DNA from: Marixanthomonas spongiae
Lineage (GTDB): Bacteria > Bacteroidota > Bacteroidia > Flavobacteriales > Flavobacteriaceae
Direction of reading: 5' to 3'
Length of the DNA: 64,000 bases
Assembly (NCBI RefSeq): GCF_003095375.1
Contig: NZ_QEHR01000005.1
Span: 62,001-126,000 of the forward strand
Position 1 is the first letter of the stretch; every line of letters starts with the position of its first letter. This document shows positions 51,086 to 59,453 of this stretch, one piece after another. Position numbers and translations under genes: made by a program. The notes under the pieces were generated by a model that saw only the letters and a program-made list of their open reading frames with translations, had not been told where the DNA came from and searched no databases.

Positions 51086-52909
51086 TTAGTTTAGCAACTC
51101 GGTTAGCTGTATTCCTTCTTTTAATTTCTGAAGGCGTTTTTTGGCAATGTCCCGTTCTAAAAACCGGGGCAACAATGGCTTTTTTACAATATCCCGGTGC
51201 AACAGCTCTTCAATCAAAGGCACGTGGTTGGTATTGAATTTACCCGTGTAGAGCGTTTCAATATTTCCACCGTTTTTTAGGTAGGCCATGCAGTTCATTA
51301 AGCCGGCTAGATAAACGGCATCTTTGGTAAGGCCACCGCCCCGGTAAACGCGCATGGTGATATAATATGCAGTGTATTGGGTAAAATTATAGGTGTGGTG
51401 AAGCATATTGAAGGTTTCAATAAACGAAGCTCCGTTGACAAGGGAGTTTGCTGCCTCCACACGTCCGGCCAACAACCTAAGCCTGTTTTTGGTAAGCCCA
51501 TCTACCAAGTATTCTGCCAAGACCGCCAGGCCTTCCTGCAGCCTATCATAACCCGCAAACCCAGCGTACATTTGCTCCAAGGGTTGCCGTTTACCATTAC
51601 AATAGGTAAGGATGTGGGTGCCCACTTCGTGCTGTACCAAGGCATCGCAACGGCTGGCATCCATCGACAGGTTTTCGCTTACAAACAGCTTGGTTTTCGA
51701 CACCATGATGCCGGCTACATCTTTGCGTATTTCCAGCCCGAGGTCGAGGTTGGTAAAATGCTCTTTATAATAATCGATTTCTTTTTGGGCATGTTCGGCA
51801 AATTGGTGGCAATCTGCCCGTTCCATGTTGCTGCGCTCCATGGGTTCTGGAAATTTTTTTAAAATTGCTGCCGCCCCTTCCAGAACGTTTTGCTTTATAG
51901 GGCCATACAGACTTTCGCCAATAAACCGAAAATTATGGGTGCTGCGCTCTTCGAGCATGGTCAATTGTTTTTCAATCTCCAAACGTTTATCGCGCAAGAT
52001 AAACGATAGGGTGGGGTCGTCCACTTTATCGATGGGGAGTTGGTATAATTTTCGTTTTTCCAGTTCTGGGTCCAAAGCGATAAGGCGATAATTGAACGCC
52101 GGCGTTTTTTGAAATTTGTTTTTTTTGAAGCGTTCCCATTCGGTTGAAGCATTAACAGGGGTTGTACGCAGCAAAAATGACATCTTTTCGCTTATTTTAG
52201 CTAATTTGCTGTCTGCTTCCAGTGTAATGCGGTCCAAGTTGGTCTTGCCAAGCATTAAATAATGGTTAAATGGGTTGGATGTTTGTACGCGAATAAACTC
52301 ATACACCGCACGCTTGACGATTTCAGAAAAACGGGAACTGAATTTTCTGTAAAAAATGGAGAATAGTTGATTTTCCTCGGGCCGTTCGTAAATGGTGGGA
52401 ATACCAAGACCAATGATCAATGCCCCAGATTGTTTGCTTTCGTCTATTTCTATGAGCGGTTGCAAATGTTCTGGGTGTCGGGCATGCGTATCGTGAACGG
52501 TGGTGTTGATTTCTGGATAGATTACATGCAGTTCGTCAAACCCTTCCTTAAACGCCGCTATGGTCGCTGGGGCTTTGCTTTTTGGGCAAAAAATCTCCAA
52601 TTCGGCATCGTGGTCTTTCCGAAACGGCCACATTTCAATGATTAAAAAAGCGTTCAGTTTTGTGGAAATTGTCCTGGACAAACATTCCAGTAGGTGGGTA
52701 ATGTCCACCGTGTCCTTAACAATTAAGTATGAAGCCTGGGTTTTCAATAAGCCCGAAAAATTAGGGTCCTTTTCTTTGTAGCGATAGACACAAATATAAG
52801 GCAGCAGTTTATCGATGTGCAATTCGCCCTCTTCTGCAATGGTTTCTTTTACAGGAAGTTGTTTTTCTAAACTTTTGCAAATACTGTCGATTAGTTTTTC
52901 TGAAATCAT
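51086..52909 (-). CDS. DUF1704 / QEGLA-motif zinc metallopeptidase-like protein
   Basis: A 607-residue cytoplasmic protein of the DUF1704 family, called flavohemoglobin expression-modulating QEGLA protein in bacteria. The putative active site is QHEVGTHILTY (HEVGTH at 427-432) followed by the QEGLA motif at 458-462, whose Glu could be the third zinc ligand. The eukaryotic member MATCAP is a carboxypeptidase that removes C-terminal tyrosine from alpha-tubulin, so a C-terminal peptidase activity is expected here; the substrate is unknown. It is directly upstream of the GshB-like ATP-grasp gene on the same strand (7 bases between). No signal peptide is seen. Confidence 0.87.
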   Translation of the reverse strand: MISEKLIDSICKSLEKQLPVKETIAEEGELHIDKLLPYICVYRYKEKDPNFSGLLKTQASYLIVKDTVDITHLLECLSRTISTKLNAFLIIEMWPFRKDHDAELEIFCPKSKAPATIAAFKEGFDELHVIYPEINTTVHDTHARHPEHLQPLIEIDESKQSGALIIGLGIPTIYERPEENQLFSIFYRKFSSRFSEIVKRAVYEFIRVQTSNPFNHYLMLGKTNLDRITLEADSKLAKISEKMSFLLRTTPVNASTEWERFKKNKFQKTPAFNYRLIALDPELEKRKLYQLPIDKVDDPTLSFILRDKRLEIEKQLTMLEERSTHNFRFIGESLYGPIKQNVLEGAAAILKKFPEPMERSNMERADCHQFAEHAQKEIDYYKEHFTNLDLGLEIRKDVAGIMVSKTKLFVSENLSMDASRCDALVQHEVGTHILTYCNGKRQPLEQMYAGFAGYDRLQEGLAVLAEYLVDGLTKNRLRLLAGRVEAANSLVNGASFIETFNMLHHTYNFTQYTAYYITMRVYRGGGLTKDAVYLAGLMNCMAYLKNGGNIETLYTGKFNTNHVPLIEELLHRDIVKKPLLPRFLERDIAKKRLQKLKEGIQLTELLN

Positions 52910-53036
52910 AATAATAAAGTTACTATAATTACAGGCGTTTAGTAATATGTAGAAATGGGTTTAGTATATAATTAACTGAAATGTTAAAGAATATTTATGG
53001 TTTTTGGGAGTCGAGGTGTACCGAAACCACCGTCGT

Positions 53037-53657
53037 TTAAAACTCAATTTCCTGTTGCTGCAAGTAATTCAAAGTGTTGGGGCCTTCGTTAAAAAGCAAA
53101 TCGAGAATGGACAAATTGGAAAGGAATCCGTGATTGGCTTCAAACACCTGCTTGTAAGGAGACAACTGGAACTGCTTTTCGTTTTTGGCTTTGGCCAAAT
53201 AACGCAGGTTTTTAACCTCTTCCGGTTTTTTAAAGTACTCATCGGTTTGTTCCGTAGGAATTTCTAATTCCAAGAGCTCGCAAAGCACATGGAAAATACG
53301 GATGTTATGGTCTAATAGTTTTGACACGGGTGTTTTAAAAAGCGGATAGAGTTCGTCTTCATAAAACTCAAAAAAAGGCGAAGTGCGATAGGCAGTTTGT
53401 AGCGACTTCCAGTGTTGCGACTGCCAAGGAAATTCATTTTCTACCTGTACATCCTTGGTTTTTTGGCGTTTGCCAGTATGCTTTATAGGTACGTTAAGCA
53501 ATAGTTTACCATTGCTGTGGGCAATATAGGCACGGGTACGGTAGGTTTGTTTTTGATAATTTCCCGAAACCTCAAAAACTACTTTCTCGGCTTTTGCAAC
53601 GGCAACCATTTGTGCAATGGAAGGAAAATAAGTGGGATGTACTAAAATGGATTCCAT
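53037..53657 (-). CDS. WbqC family protein
   Basis: A 206-residue cytoplasmic protein. The N-terminus ESILVHPTYFPSIAQMVAVAKAEKVVFEV, the TYRTRAYIAHSNGKLLLNVPIKH strand and HWKSLQTAYRTSPFFEFYEDEL are the hallmarks of the WbqC family, which often lies in O-antigen or glycan loci and may act on sugar-linked amino groups. The exact reaction is uncertain. It is downstream of lepB on the same strand, 51 bases away. Confidence 0.85.
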   Translation of the reverse strand: MESILVHPTYFPSIAQMVAVAKAEKVVFEVSGNYQKQTYRTRAYIAHSNGKLLLNVPIKHTGKRQKTKDVQVENEFPWQSQHWKSLQTAYRTSPFFEFYEDELYPLFKTPVSKLLDHNIRIFHVLCELLELEIPTEQTDEYFKKPEEVKNLRYLAKAKNEKQFQLSPYKQVFEANHGFLSNLSILDLLFNEGPNTLNYLQQQEIEF

Positions 53658-53708
53658 TTCAATAAATTTAACTTGTAGAAAGTTTTCTGAAGCTTTTTTT
53701 TCTAACCT

Positions 53709-55283
53709 TTATTTACTTCTCTTTCTTCTTTTCCTGAAAAAATCGAAAGCGAACCATATCGCTAAGGCAATAAGGAAATACGAAAGGTACGAAACCGGTT
53801 TCCCTTTGCCACCAACGGTCGTAAAGACGCGTTCCCAACGTATTTTGTTCATAATGCCCTGTTTGCTGCCGTCCCAACTAAACCAAATAAACACAGGTTT
53901 GCCCACCACGTGGTTAAATGGAACGTAACCCCACATCCGGGCGTCTTGCGAGTTGTTTCGGTTATCGCCCATCATCCAGTAATAATCTTGCTTAAAGGTA
54001 TATTCCGTTAGCGGGTTGCCATTGAGCAACACCTGGTTTTCTGATATGGAAATTTTATTGTCATAGCCCATTTCGATGCCTTCATATACTTCGATAATGC
54101 GTTGGTAAAATGGAATAGACTCTAAGTTTATGTCAACCGTTGCACCTTTCTTCGGAATATAAATAGGCCCCAAATTATCGGCATTCCACGGATACCGGTC
54201 ATCATTCGGGAAAACCCCAGCATCGAATTCACCTACATCAGATTTATAGCGAAAAACTTCGGCAATGTTTGGGTTTTTCTTCAGCATATTCAGCGATTCT
54301 TCTGAAACAGCTGGTAATATATAAGCTTTTAGGTTTTCATCATAACCAATGCCATCGGTGATGTTATAACGTTCCCTGAAAATATTCGGATTCATTTTTC
54401 CTTTGGTCCTAAACGCATAGGAAAATTGTATTTTAGAGCGGTCGGGCAAATCATTTTGCTTTCCGTCTATATACACATAGCCATTGCGCACTTCCAACGA
54501 ATCGCCCGGCAAACCCACGCAGCGTTTTACGTAATTTGACTTTTTATCGATAGGTTTTTGTACCGATCCCCGCATACTCCCCGGGCTTATATCTACTAAC
54601 GTATCTACAGGCCAGTTGAACACCACAATATCGTTGCGCTCTATATTTTCAAAACCTGGAAACCTAAAATAAGGAATTTGTGGTTTCGGGAGGTACGATT
54701 TTGTTTTTACTACCGGAATGGTGTCGTGAACCATTGGGAACGAGAGCGGCGTCATGGGAGCCCGTGGGCCGTAGTGCATTTTGCTCACAAAAAGGAAATC
54801 ACCAATCAACAACGTTTTTTCCAATGATCCTGTTGGGATGGTAAAGGGTTGCATAAAATAGGTGTGCACGATTGTTGCTGCAACAACGGCAAATAATATG
54901 GAACTCACCCATTCGCCGGTTGCCGTACGGGGTTTTAGGCTCCTGTCTTCAATATAAGTTACCTCTTGCGCATAATTGATGTAAAAAATGTACAAGCCAA
55001 GCGTGATAAGGACCAAAAACGTGTCGGCCGTACTGTTGCGACCAAAACTGCGGATGGTTTCTACCCAGACCACGGGAAACATAATCAGGTTTACAATGGG
55101 GATAAATAACAAAATGACCCACCACCACGGACGGTTGATAATTTTCATCAACACCACGGCATTATAAATGGGAACAGCGGCCTCCCAAGCTTGCCGGCCG
55201 GCTTTAATGTACAATTTCCAGGTGCCCAAAAAGTGGATTACCTGAACCAAAAGAATAAATATCAACCAACCTGTCCAACTCAT
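53709..55283 (-). CDS. lepB: signal peptidase I with N-terminal DUF5684-like membrane region
   Basis: A 524-residue inner-membrane serine peptidase that removes signal peptides. Residues 1-110 hold three or four membrane segments of the DUF5684 type, then a further membrane anchor (VSSILFAVVAATIVHTYF) before the catalytic part. The nucleophile is Ser153 in TIPTGSLEKTLLIGD, the general base is Lys253 in NYVKRCVGLPGD, and the end carries MMGDNRNNSQDARMWG. A long insert lies between the lysine and the last box. This size is normal for Flavobacteriia. It lies between dapB and wbqC in one gene run. Confidence 0.94.
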   Translation of the reverse strand: MSWTGWLIFILLVQVIHFLGTWKLYIKAGRQAWEAAVPIYNAVVLMKIINRPWWWVILLFIPIVNLIMFPVVWVETIRSFGRNSTADTFLVLITLGLYIFYINYAQEVTYIEDRSLKPRTATGEWVSSILFAVVAATIVHTYFMQPFTIPTGSLEKTLLIGDFLFVSKMHYGPRAPMTPLSFPMVHDTIPVVKTKSYLPKPQIPYFRFPGFENIERNDIVVFNWPVDTLVDISPGSMRGSVQKPIDKKSNYVKRCVGLPGDSLEVRNGYVYIDGKQNDLPDRSKIQFSYAFRTKGKMNPNIFRERYNITDGIGYDENLKAYILPAVSEESLNMLKKNPNIAEVFRYKSDVGEFDAGVFPNDDRYPWNADNLGPIYIPKKGATVDINLESIPFYQRIIEVYEGIEMGYDNKISISENQVLLNGNPLTEYTFKQDYYWMMGDNRNNSQDARMWGYVPFNHVVGKPVFIWFSWDGSKQGIMNKIRWERVFTTVGGKGKPVSYLSYFLIALAIWFAFDFFRKRRKRSK

Positions 55284-55366
55284 GTTTTTATTTTTTACTG
55301 AAGAATGATTTCTTCTTTTAACTTTAATTTGTCTTTAAATTCAGTACGCAAAACCACGCTGCAATA

Positions 55367-56071
55367 CTACGAAATTCCCAACACATCTTTCATGGTATAT
55401 ACACCACTTCCTTTTTTTACAAGCCATTCGGCAGCCAGAATGGCTCCTTTGGCAAATCCATCGCGGGTATGCGCTTCGTGTTTTATTGAAATAGTATCTA
55501 TAGTTGAACGGTATGCCACGCTATGCGTCCCTTTTACGTCGCCTTCCCGTTTTGCGGAAATGGGGATAGTGTTCCCTGAACCTTCGTCCAACTTCCAGTT
55601 TTCTTTATCGGTATTTTCAATAATTCCTTCGGCTATGGTTATGGCCGTTCCGCTAGGGGCGTCTTTTTTTTCCGTATGATGGATTTCCTCTATTGAAACC
55701 GCATATTCGTCCCACGGGACCATTAATTTGGCAACATACGCATTAATGTTGAAAAATAAATTGACGCCCACACTGAAGTTGGACGCATAAATGAAGCCCG
55801 CGTTACGCTCTTCACATTTATTTAGCACGTTATTGTAATCGTCCAGCCAGCCGGTGGTGCCACAAACGATAGGGATACCTTCTGAAAAACTTCGGGTTAT
55901 ATTCTTAACTGCAGCTTCGGGCACTGAAAACTCAATAGCTACATCGGCATCTTTTAAGGTTCCTTCCTCAAATTCGCTATCCAGTTTGTAAACAATTTCG
56001 TGACCTTTGTCAACTGCCAGTTTTTCAATGGTCTTGCCCATTTTTCCGTATCCTAAAAGTGCTATTTTCAT
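55367..56071 (-). CDS. dapB: 4-hydroxy-tetrahydrodipicolinate reductase
   Basis: A 234-residue NAD(P)H-dependent enzyme that makes tetrahydrodipicolinate in the DAP/lysine pathway. It has the Rossmann motif LLGYGKMGKTIEKLA, VCGTTGWLDDYN, YASNFSVGVNLFF and the catalytic EIHHTEKKDAPSGTAITIAEGI. Its start overlaps the DUF5683 stop by one base, so they are translationally coupled. It is slightly shorter than enteric DapB, as in other Bacteroidota. Confidence 0.95.
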   Translation of the reverse strand: MKIALLGYGKMGKTIEKLAVDKGHEIVYKLDSEFEEGTLKDADVAIEFSVPEAAVKNITRSFSEGIPIVCGTTGWLDDYNNVLNKCEERNAGFIYASNFSVGVNLFFNINAYVAKLMVPWDEYAVSIEEIHHTEKKDAPSGTAITIAEGIIENTDKENWKLDEGSGNTIPISAKREGDVKGTHSVAYRSTIDTISIKHEAHTRDGFAKGAILAAEWLVKKGSGVYTMKDVLGIS

Positions 56072-56670
56072 TATAATTTAAATCGAAATGACAAGCCGTA
56101 ATTGGCTTGGATGTTTATTGGGTTAACTTCAAAACTAGGGGAAAGGGACAGGTCTTCCGTTACATTGTATTGCTGTAAATGAGCGTCAACATTGGCATCA
56201 ATGATGTTCAACATGTACACTAAAACTACTGCAACTATACTGTAATCTTTATTTTTTTTTGCATTTCGCTGGGCATCGATAAGCCGTTCGGTTGAAATAC
56301 CTTGAAACTCGTCGTCGCTAAATCCTGCCAAACGCCTTTTATACGCATCACGAAAGCGGTTGTAATCGTCGTCGTTTTTCAAATAAAAATAAACGCCTGT
56401 GGCCATTCCGGCATACACAATGGGGATTTTCCAATATTTTTTGTTATAGGCTTGCCCCAAGCCCGGTACCACAGCCGAATAAAATGCCGCTTTTGAAGGT
56501 GCCAACGGATTATAGGGTGTTTTGTCCAACACCGTATCCTTTACCACAATGGCGTTCTTTTTTTCAGAAACGATCACACTGTCTTTTTGTACAGCAACCG
56601 TATCAACGTCTTGTGCGAAAGCCGTCGTTGCCGCGATAAGGAATAGGATATTTAAAAGCTTAACCTTCAC
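56071..56670 (-). CDS. DUF5683 exported/membrane protein
   Basis: A 199-residue protein with a signal peptide (residues 1-19, TTAFAQ) and a DUF5683 core (PLAPSKAAFYSAVVPGLGQAYNKKYWKIPIVYAGMATGVYFY, with one membrane segment, then RFRDAYKRRLAGF). It starts at GTG 56670, overlaps parB by 11 bases, and ends on the dapB start. It is a conserved gene of the parAB region of Flavobacteriia; its role is unknown, but may concern the envelope. Confidence 0.8.
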   Translation of the reverse strand: MKVKLLNILFLIAATTAFAQDVDTVAVQKDSVIVSEKKNAIVVKDTVLDKTPYNPLAPSKAAFYSAVVPGLGQAYNKKYWKIPIVYAGMATGVYFYLKNDDDYNRFRDAYKRRLAGFSDDEFQGISTERLIDAQRNAKKNKDYSIVAVVLVYMLNIIDANVDAHLQQYNVTEDLSLSPSFEVNPINIQANYGLSFRFKL

Positions 56671-57559
56671 TTTTCAGTACCTTGAGAATGCGCAGGAAAT
56701 CCTCTTTGTTTTTAAACGGAACGACCAATTGCCCCTTTCCAGATTTTGAGACTTTTACGTTCACTTTGGTTTCCAGCAGGTCTTCCAGTTCTTTTCTGCC
56801 TTTATTGGCAAACTGCGGCGTGGTTTTTTTGGAGGGCTTCTTTTTTTCGTCGGTTGATTTGTAGCTGCGCACCAAGGCTTCGGTATCGCGAACGGAGAGC
56901 TTGTCGCTCACTATTTTTTCGTAAATGTCCAGTTGCTGGTCCGGGTCTTCTACATTGATCAAGGCACGGCCGTGCCCCATAGAAATAAAGCCGTCACGCA
57001 TACCGGTCTGTATAATGGGGTCGAGTTTTAAAAGGCGCAAGTAATTGGCAATAGTGGAACGGTTTTTACCTACACGATCACTTAATTCTTCTTGGGTAAC
57101 CTCAATTTCTTCGATCAATCGTTGATATGAGAGAGCTATTTCAATTGGGTCTAAATCTTGCCGTTGAATGTTTTCAACCAAGGCCATTTCCAGCGACTCT
57201 TGGTCGTTCGCAATACGGATATATGCGGGAATACGCTCTAAACCTATAAGTTTGGAAGCTCGGTACCGCCGTTCTCCACTTACCAGTTGGTATTTGTTAA
57301 AGCCTAATTTTCGGACGGTAATTGGTTGAATAACACCTAACTCCTTAATGGAAGAGGCCAGTTCTCTTAAGGTTTCTTCATTAAAACTAGTACGGGGCTG
57401 AAACGGGTTTACTTCAATTGTTTCCAGGTCCAGTTCAACTATATTACCAACTACCTTATCTGCATTTTTGTCTTCGGCAGATTGTATATCGTTTGAGGGG
57501 TCTTTCAGCAAGGCGGAAAGACCACGGCCCAAGGCTTGTTTTTTTGTTGCTTTCGCCAT
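56660..57559 (-). CDS. parB: chromosome partitioning protein ParB
   Basis: A 299-residue DNA-binding CTPase that loads on parS sites and helps chromosome segregation. It has the N-terminal LGRGLSALLKD, the PFQPRTSFNEETLRELASSI and LVSGERRYRASKLIGLERIPAY boxes (CTP-binding), and a central HTH (LSDRVGKNRSTIANYLRLLKL). It is directly downstream of parA (9 bases). No canonical parS palindrome was found within the window. Confidence 0.95.
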   Translation of the reverse strand: MAKATKKQALGRGLSALLKDPSNDIQSAEDKNADKVVGNIVELDLETIEVNPFQPRTSFNEETLRELASSIKELGVIQPITVRKLGFNKYQLVSGERRYRASKLIGLERIPAYIRIANDQESLEMALVENIQRQDLDPIEIALSYQRLIEEIEVTQEELSDRVGKNRSTIANYLRLLKLDPIIQTGMRDGFISMGHGRALINVEDPDQQLDIYEKIVSDKLSVRDTEALVRSYKSTDEKKKPSKKTTPQFANKGRKELEDLLETKVNVKVSKSGKGQLVVPFKNKEDFLRILKVLKSEG

Positions 57560-57568
57560 CTATCGGTT

Positions 57569-58330
57569 CTAATTTTTCTCAATTAACTCTTGTGCCAAAC
57601 TTAAATAATTATTGGCGCCCTTGCTACTGGCATCGTAACTGATGATGCTTTCGCCGTAGCTTGGTGCTTCACTTAAACGCACATTTCGCATAATGATTGT
57701 CTTAAAGACCATTTCATCAAAATGCTTTTTAACTTCATCGACCACTTGGTTGGAAAGGCGTAAACGCGAATCGTACATCGTTAATAACAACCCTTCTATG
57801 TCCAAGTTGTTGTTATGTATTTTCTGAACACTTTTAATGGTGTTCAACAATTTGCCCAATCCTTCCAGTGCAAAATACTCGCATTGTATTGGGATGATTA
57901 CGGAATCTGCCGCCGTTAAAGCGTTTAAAGTGAGTAAACCCAAAGAAGGCGCGCAGTCTATCAATATAAAATCATAATCTTTTTTAAGGCCTTCGATGGC
58001 GTTTTTCAGCATCGATTCCCGTTTGTCTTGGTCAACCAGTTCAATTTCTATGGCCACCAAGTCTATATGCGCCGGAATAACGTCTAAATTTGGGGAAGAG
58101 GTTTGCATAATGGCGTCCTTGGCAGCTATGGTGTGTTCCAAGATCTGGTAGGTGCCGTTTTCTACTTCTTCTACATCAATGCCCAGCCCTGAGGTGGCAT
58201 TTGCTTGGGGATCGGCGTCTATCAATAAAACTTTTTTTTCTAATACGCCCAGGGAGGCGGCTAAATTCACCGAGGTCGTGGTTTTGCCCACGCCACCTTT
58301 TTGATTGGCAATTGCTATTATTTTACCCAT
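57569..58330 (-). CDS. parA: chromosome partitioning ATPase ParA
   Basis: A 253-residue deviant-Walker ATPase (KGGVGKTTTSVNLAASLG at the N-terminus, with the signature Lys), LLIDADPQANATSGLG, FILIDCAPSLGLLTLNAL and LTMYDSRLRLSNQVVDEV. It positions the ParB-DNA complex on the nucleoid. It begins the parA-parB-DUF5683-dapB-lepB gene run. Confidence 0.96.
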   Translation of the reverse strand: MGKIIAIANQKGGVGKTTTSVNLAASLGVLEKKVLLIDADPQANATSGLGIDVEEVENGTYQILEHTIAAKDAIMQTSSPNLDVIPAHIDLVAIEIELVDQDKRESMLKNAIEGLKKDYDFILIDCAPSLGLLTLNALTAADSVIIPIQCEYFALEGLGKLLNTIKSVQKIHNNNLDIEGLLLTMYDSRLRLSNQVVDEVKKHFDEMVFKTIIMRNVRLSEAPSYGESIISYDASSKGANNYLSLAQELIEKN

Positions 58331-58411
58331 TAAGTTTGTTATGGTTTAAAGGCATAAAAATACGATTAATTATGCGGACATAAAATCATTTTTGTTAACA
58401 GAAAATGAACA

Positions 58412-58439
58412 ATCTGTATGTTTTAAAATAAATACAGAT
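58412..58439. repeat. inverted repeat upstream of parA
   Basis: ATCTGTAT (58412-58419) and ATACAGAT (58432-58439) pair perfectly around a 12-base AT loop between the SDR gene (upstream on the minus strand) and parA. It may end the SDR transcript or bind a regulator of parA; no T-run follows on the minus strand. Confidence 0.4.
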
Positions 58440-58463
58440 AGGAAGTGTTGCTTATTTTAAAAA

Positions 58464-59348
58464 TTACGATTTGTTTTTCTTAGAACGGATCATCATCTCC
58501 AGCATATCCCACATTTGGTCTGGCACTTCTTCCAAAAGATTCATCTGTCCGGCGCCTTTAAGCCATTCGCCGCCATCGATAACAACCACTTCGCCGTTTA
58601 AGTATGCGGAAAAATCTGAAACGAGATAAGCGGCCAAGTTTGCCAACTCCTGATGGTCGCCCACACGTTTTAATGGGACTTTTTTGGCGAGATCAAATTT
58701 TTCTTTTAAATCGCCCGGCAATAATCGATCCCAAGCACCTTTGGTAGGGAACGGTCCCGGAGCAATAGCATTAAACCTGATGCCGTATTTGGCCCATTCT
58801 ACCGCTAAAGAACGCGTTAACGCTAACACCCCTGCTTTTGCGGTTGCACTTGGTACTACATAGGCAGATCCTGTAAAAGCATAGGTTGTTACAATGTTCA
58901 ATACGGTTTTGTTTTCTTCTTTTTTATCAATCCAATGCTTTCCGAAAGCAAGCGTACAGTTTTTTGTTCCTTTTAAAACAATATCGATAATGGTATCAAA
59001 CGCATTGGCCGAAAGGCGTTCGGTAGGAGAAATAAAGTTGCCTGCGGCATTGTTTAATAATACATCAACAGTACCGAATTCTTTAACCGAAGCTTCTACC
59101 ATGGCTTCAACTTCGTCATAATTTCGCACATCACATTGAACGGGTAAAACTTTTCCGCCAGTCTCTTTTTCCAATTCTTTTTTTACGGTTTGTAGTTTCT
59201 CGATGTTTCTGGAAGTGATTACTACATTGGCACCTAATTCTAGAAAATAGGTGGTCATCGATTTTCCCAATCCGCTACCACCGCCGGTAACGACTATTGT
59301 TTTTCCTTTAAGTGCATCGTCGCGAAGCATTTTTGCTGAAGTATCCAT
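58464..59348 (-). CDS. short-chain dehydrogenase/reductase
   Basis: A 294-residue NAD(P)-dependent oxidoreductase with the TGGGSGLGKSMTTYF cofactor motif, NNAAGNFI and the catalytic Ser-Tyr-Lys set (VTTYAFTGSAYVVPSATAKAG; the Tyr/Lys positions are less canonical than usual). The C-terminal part (NAIAPGPFPTKGAWDRLLPG) resembles 2,4-dienoyl-CoA reductases, so a fatty-acid role is plausible. ATG 59348 (MDTSAK) is preferred over the TTG at 59381. It lies just after the mutase operon on the same strand, which fits acyl-CoA metabolism. Confidence 0.85.
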   Translation of the reverse strand: MDTSAKMLRDDALKGKTIVVTGGGSGLGKSMTTYFLELGANVVITSRNIEKLQTVKKELEKETGGKVLPVQCDVRNYDEVEAMVEASVKEFGTVDVLLNNAAGNFISPTERLSANAFDTIIDIVLKGTKNCTLAFGKHWIDKKEENKTVLNIVTTYAFTGSAYVVPSATAKAGVLALTRSLAVEWAKYGIRFNAIAPGPFPTKGAWDRLLPGDLKEKFDLAKKVPLKRVGDHQELANLAAYLVSDFSAYLNGEVVVIDGGEWLKGAGQMNLLEEVPDQMWDMLEMMIRSKKNKS

Positions 59349-59453
59349 AGCTGTATTTTTTAGTCTTGTAAAAATAGGCAATTGCAGTCAAATAGGGTAA
59401 CAGCCAAAGGTAATAAGTGAAAGGCGGTAATATTGGTTTACGGAAAAGTTCTG

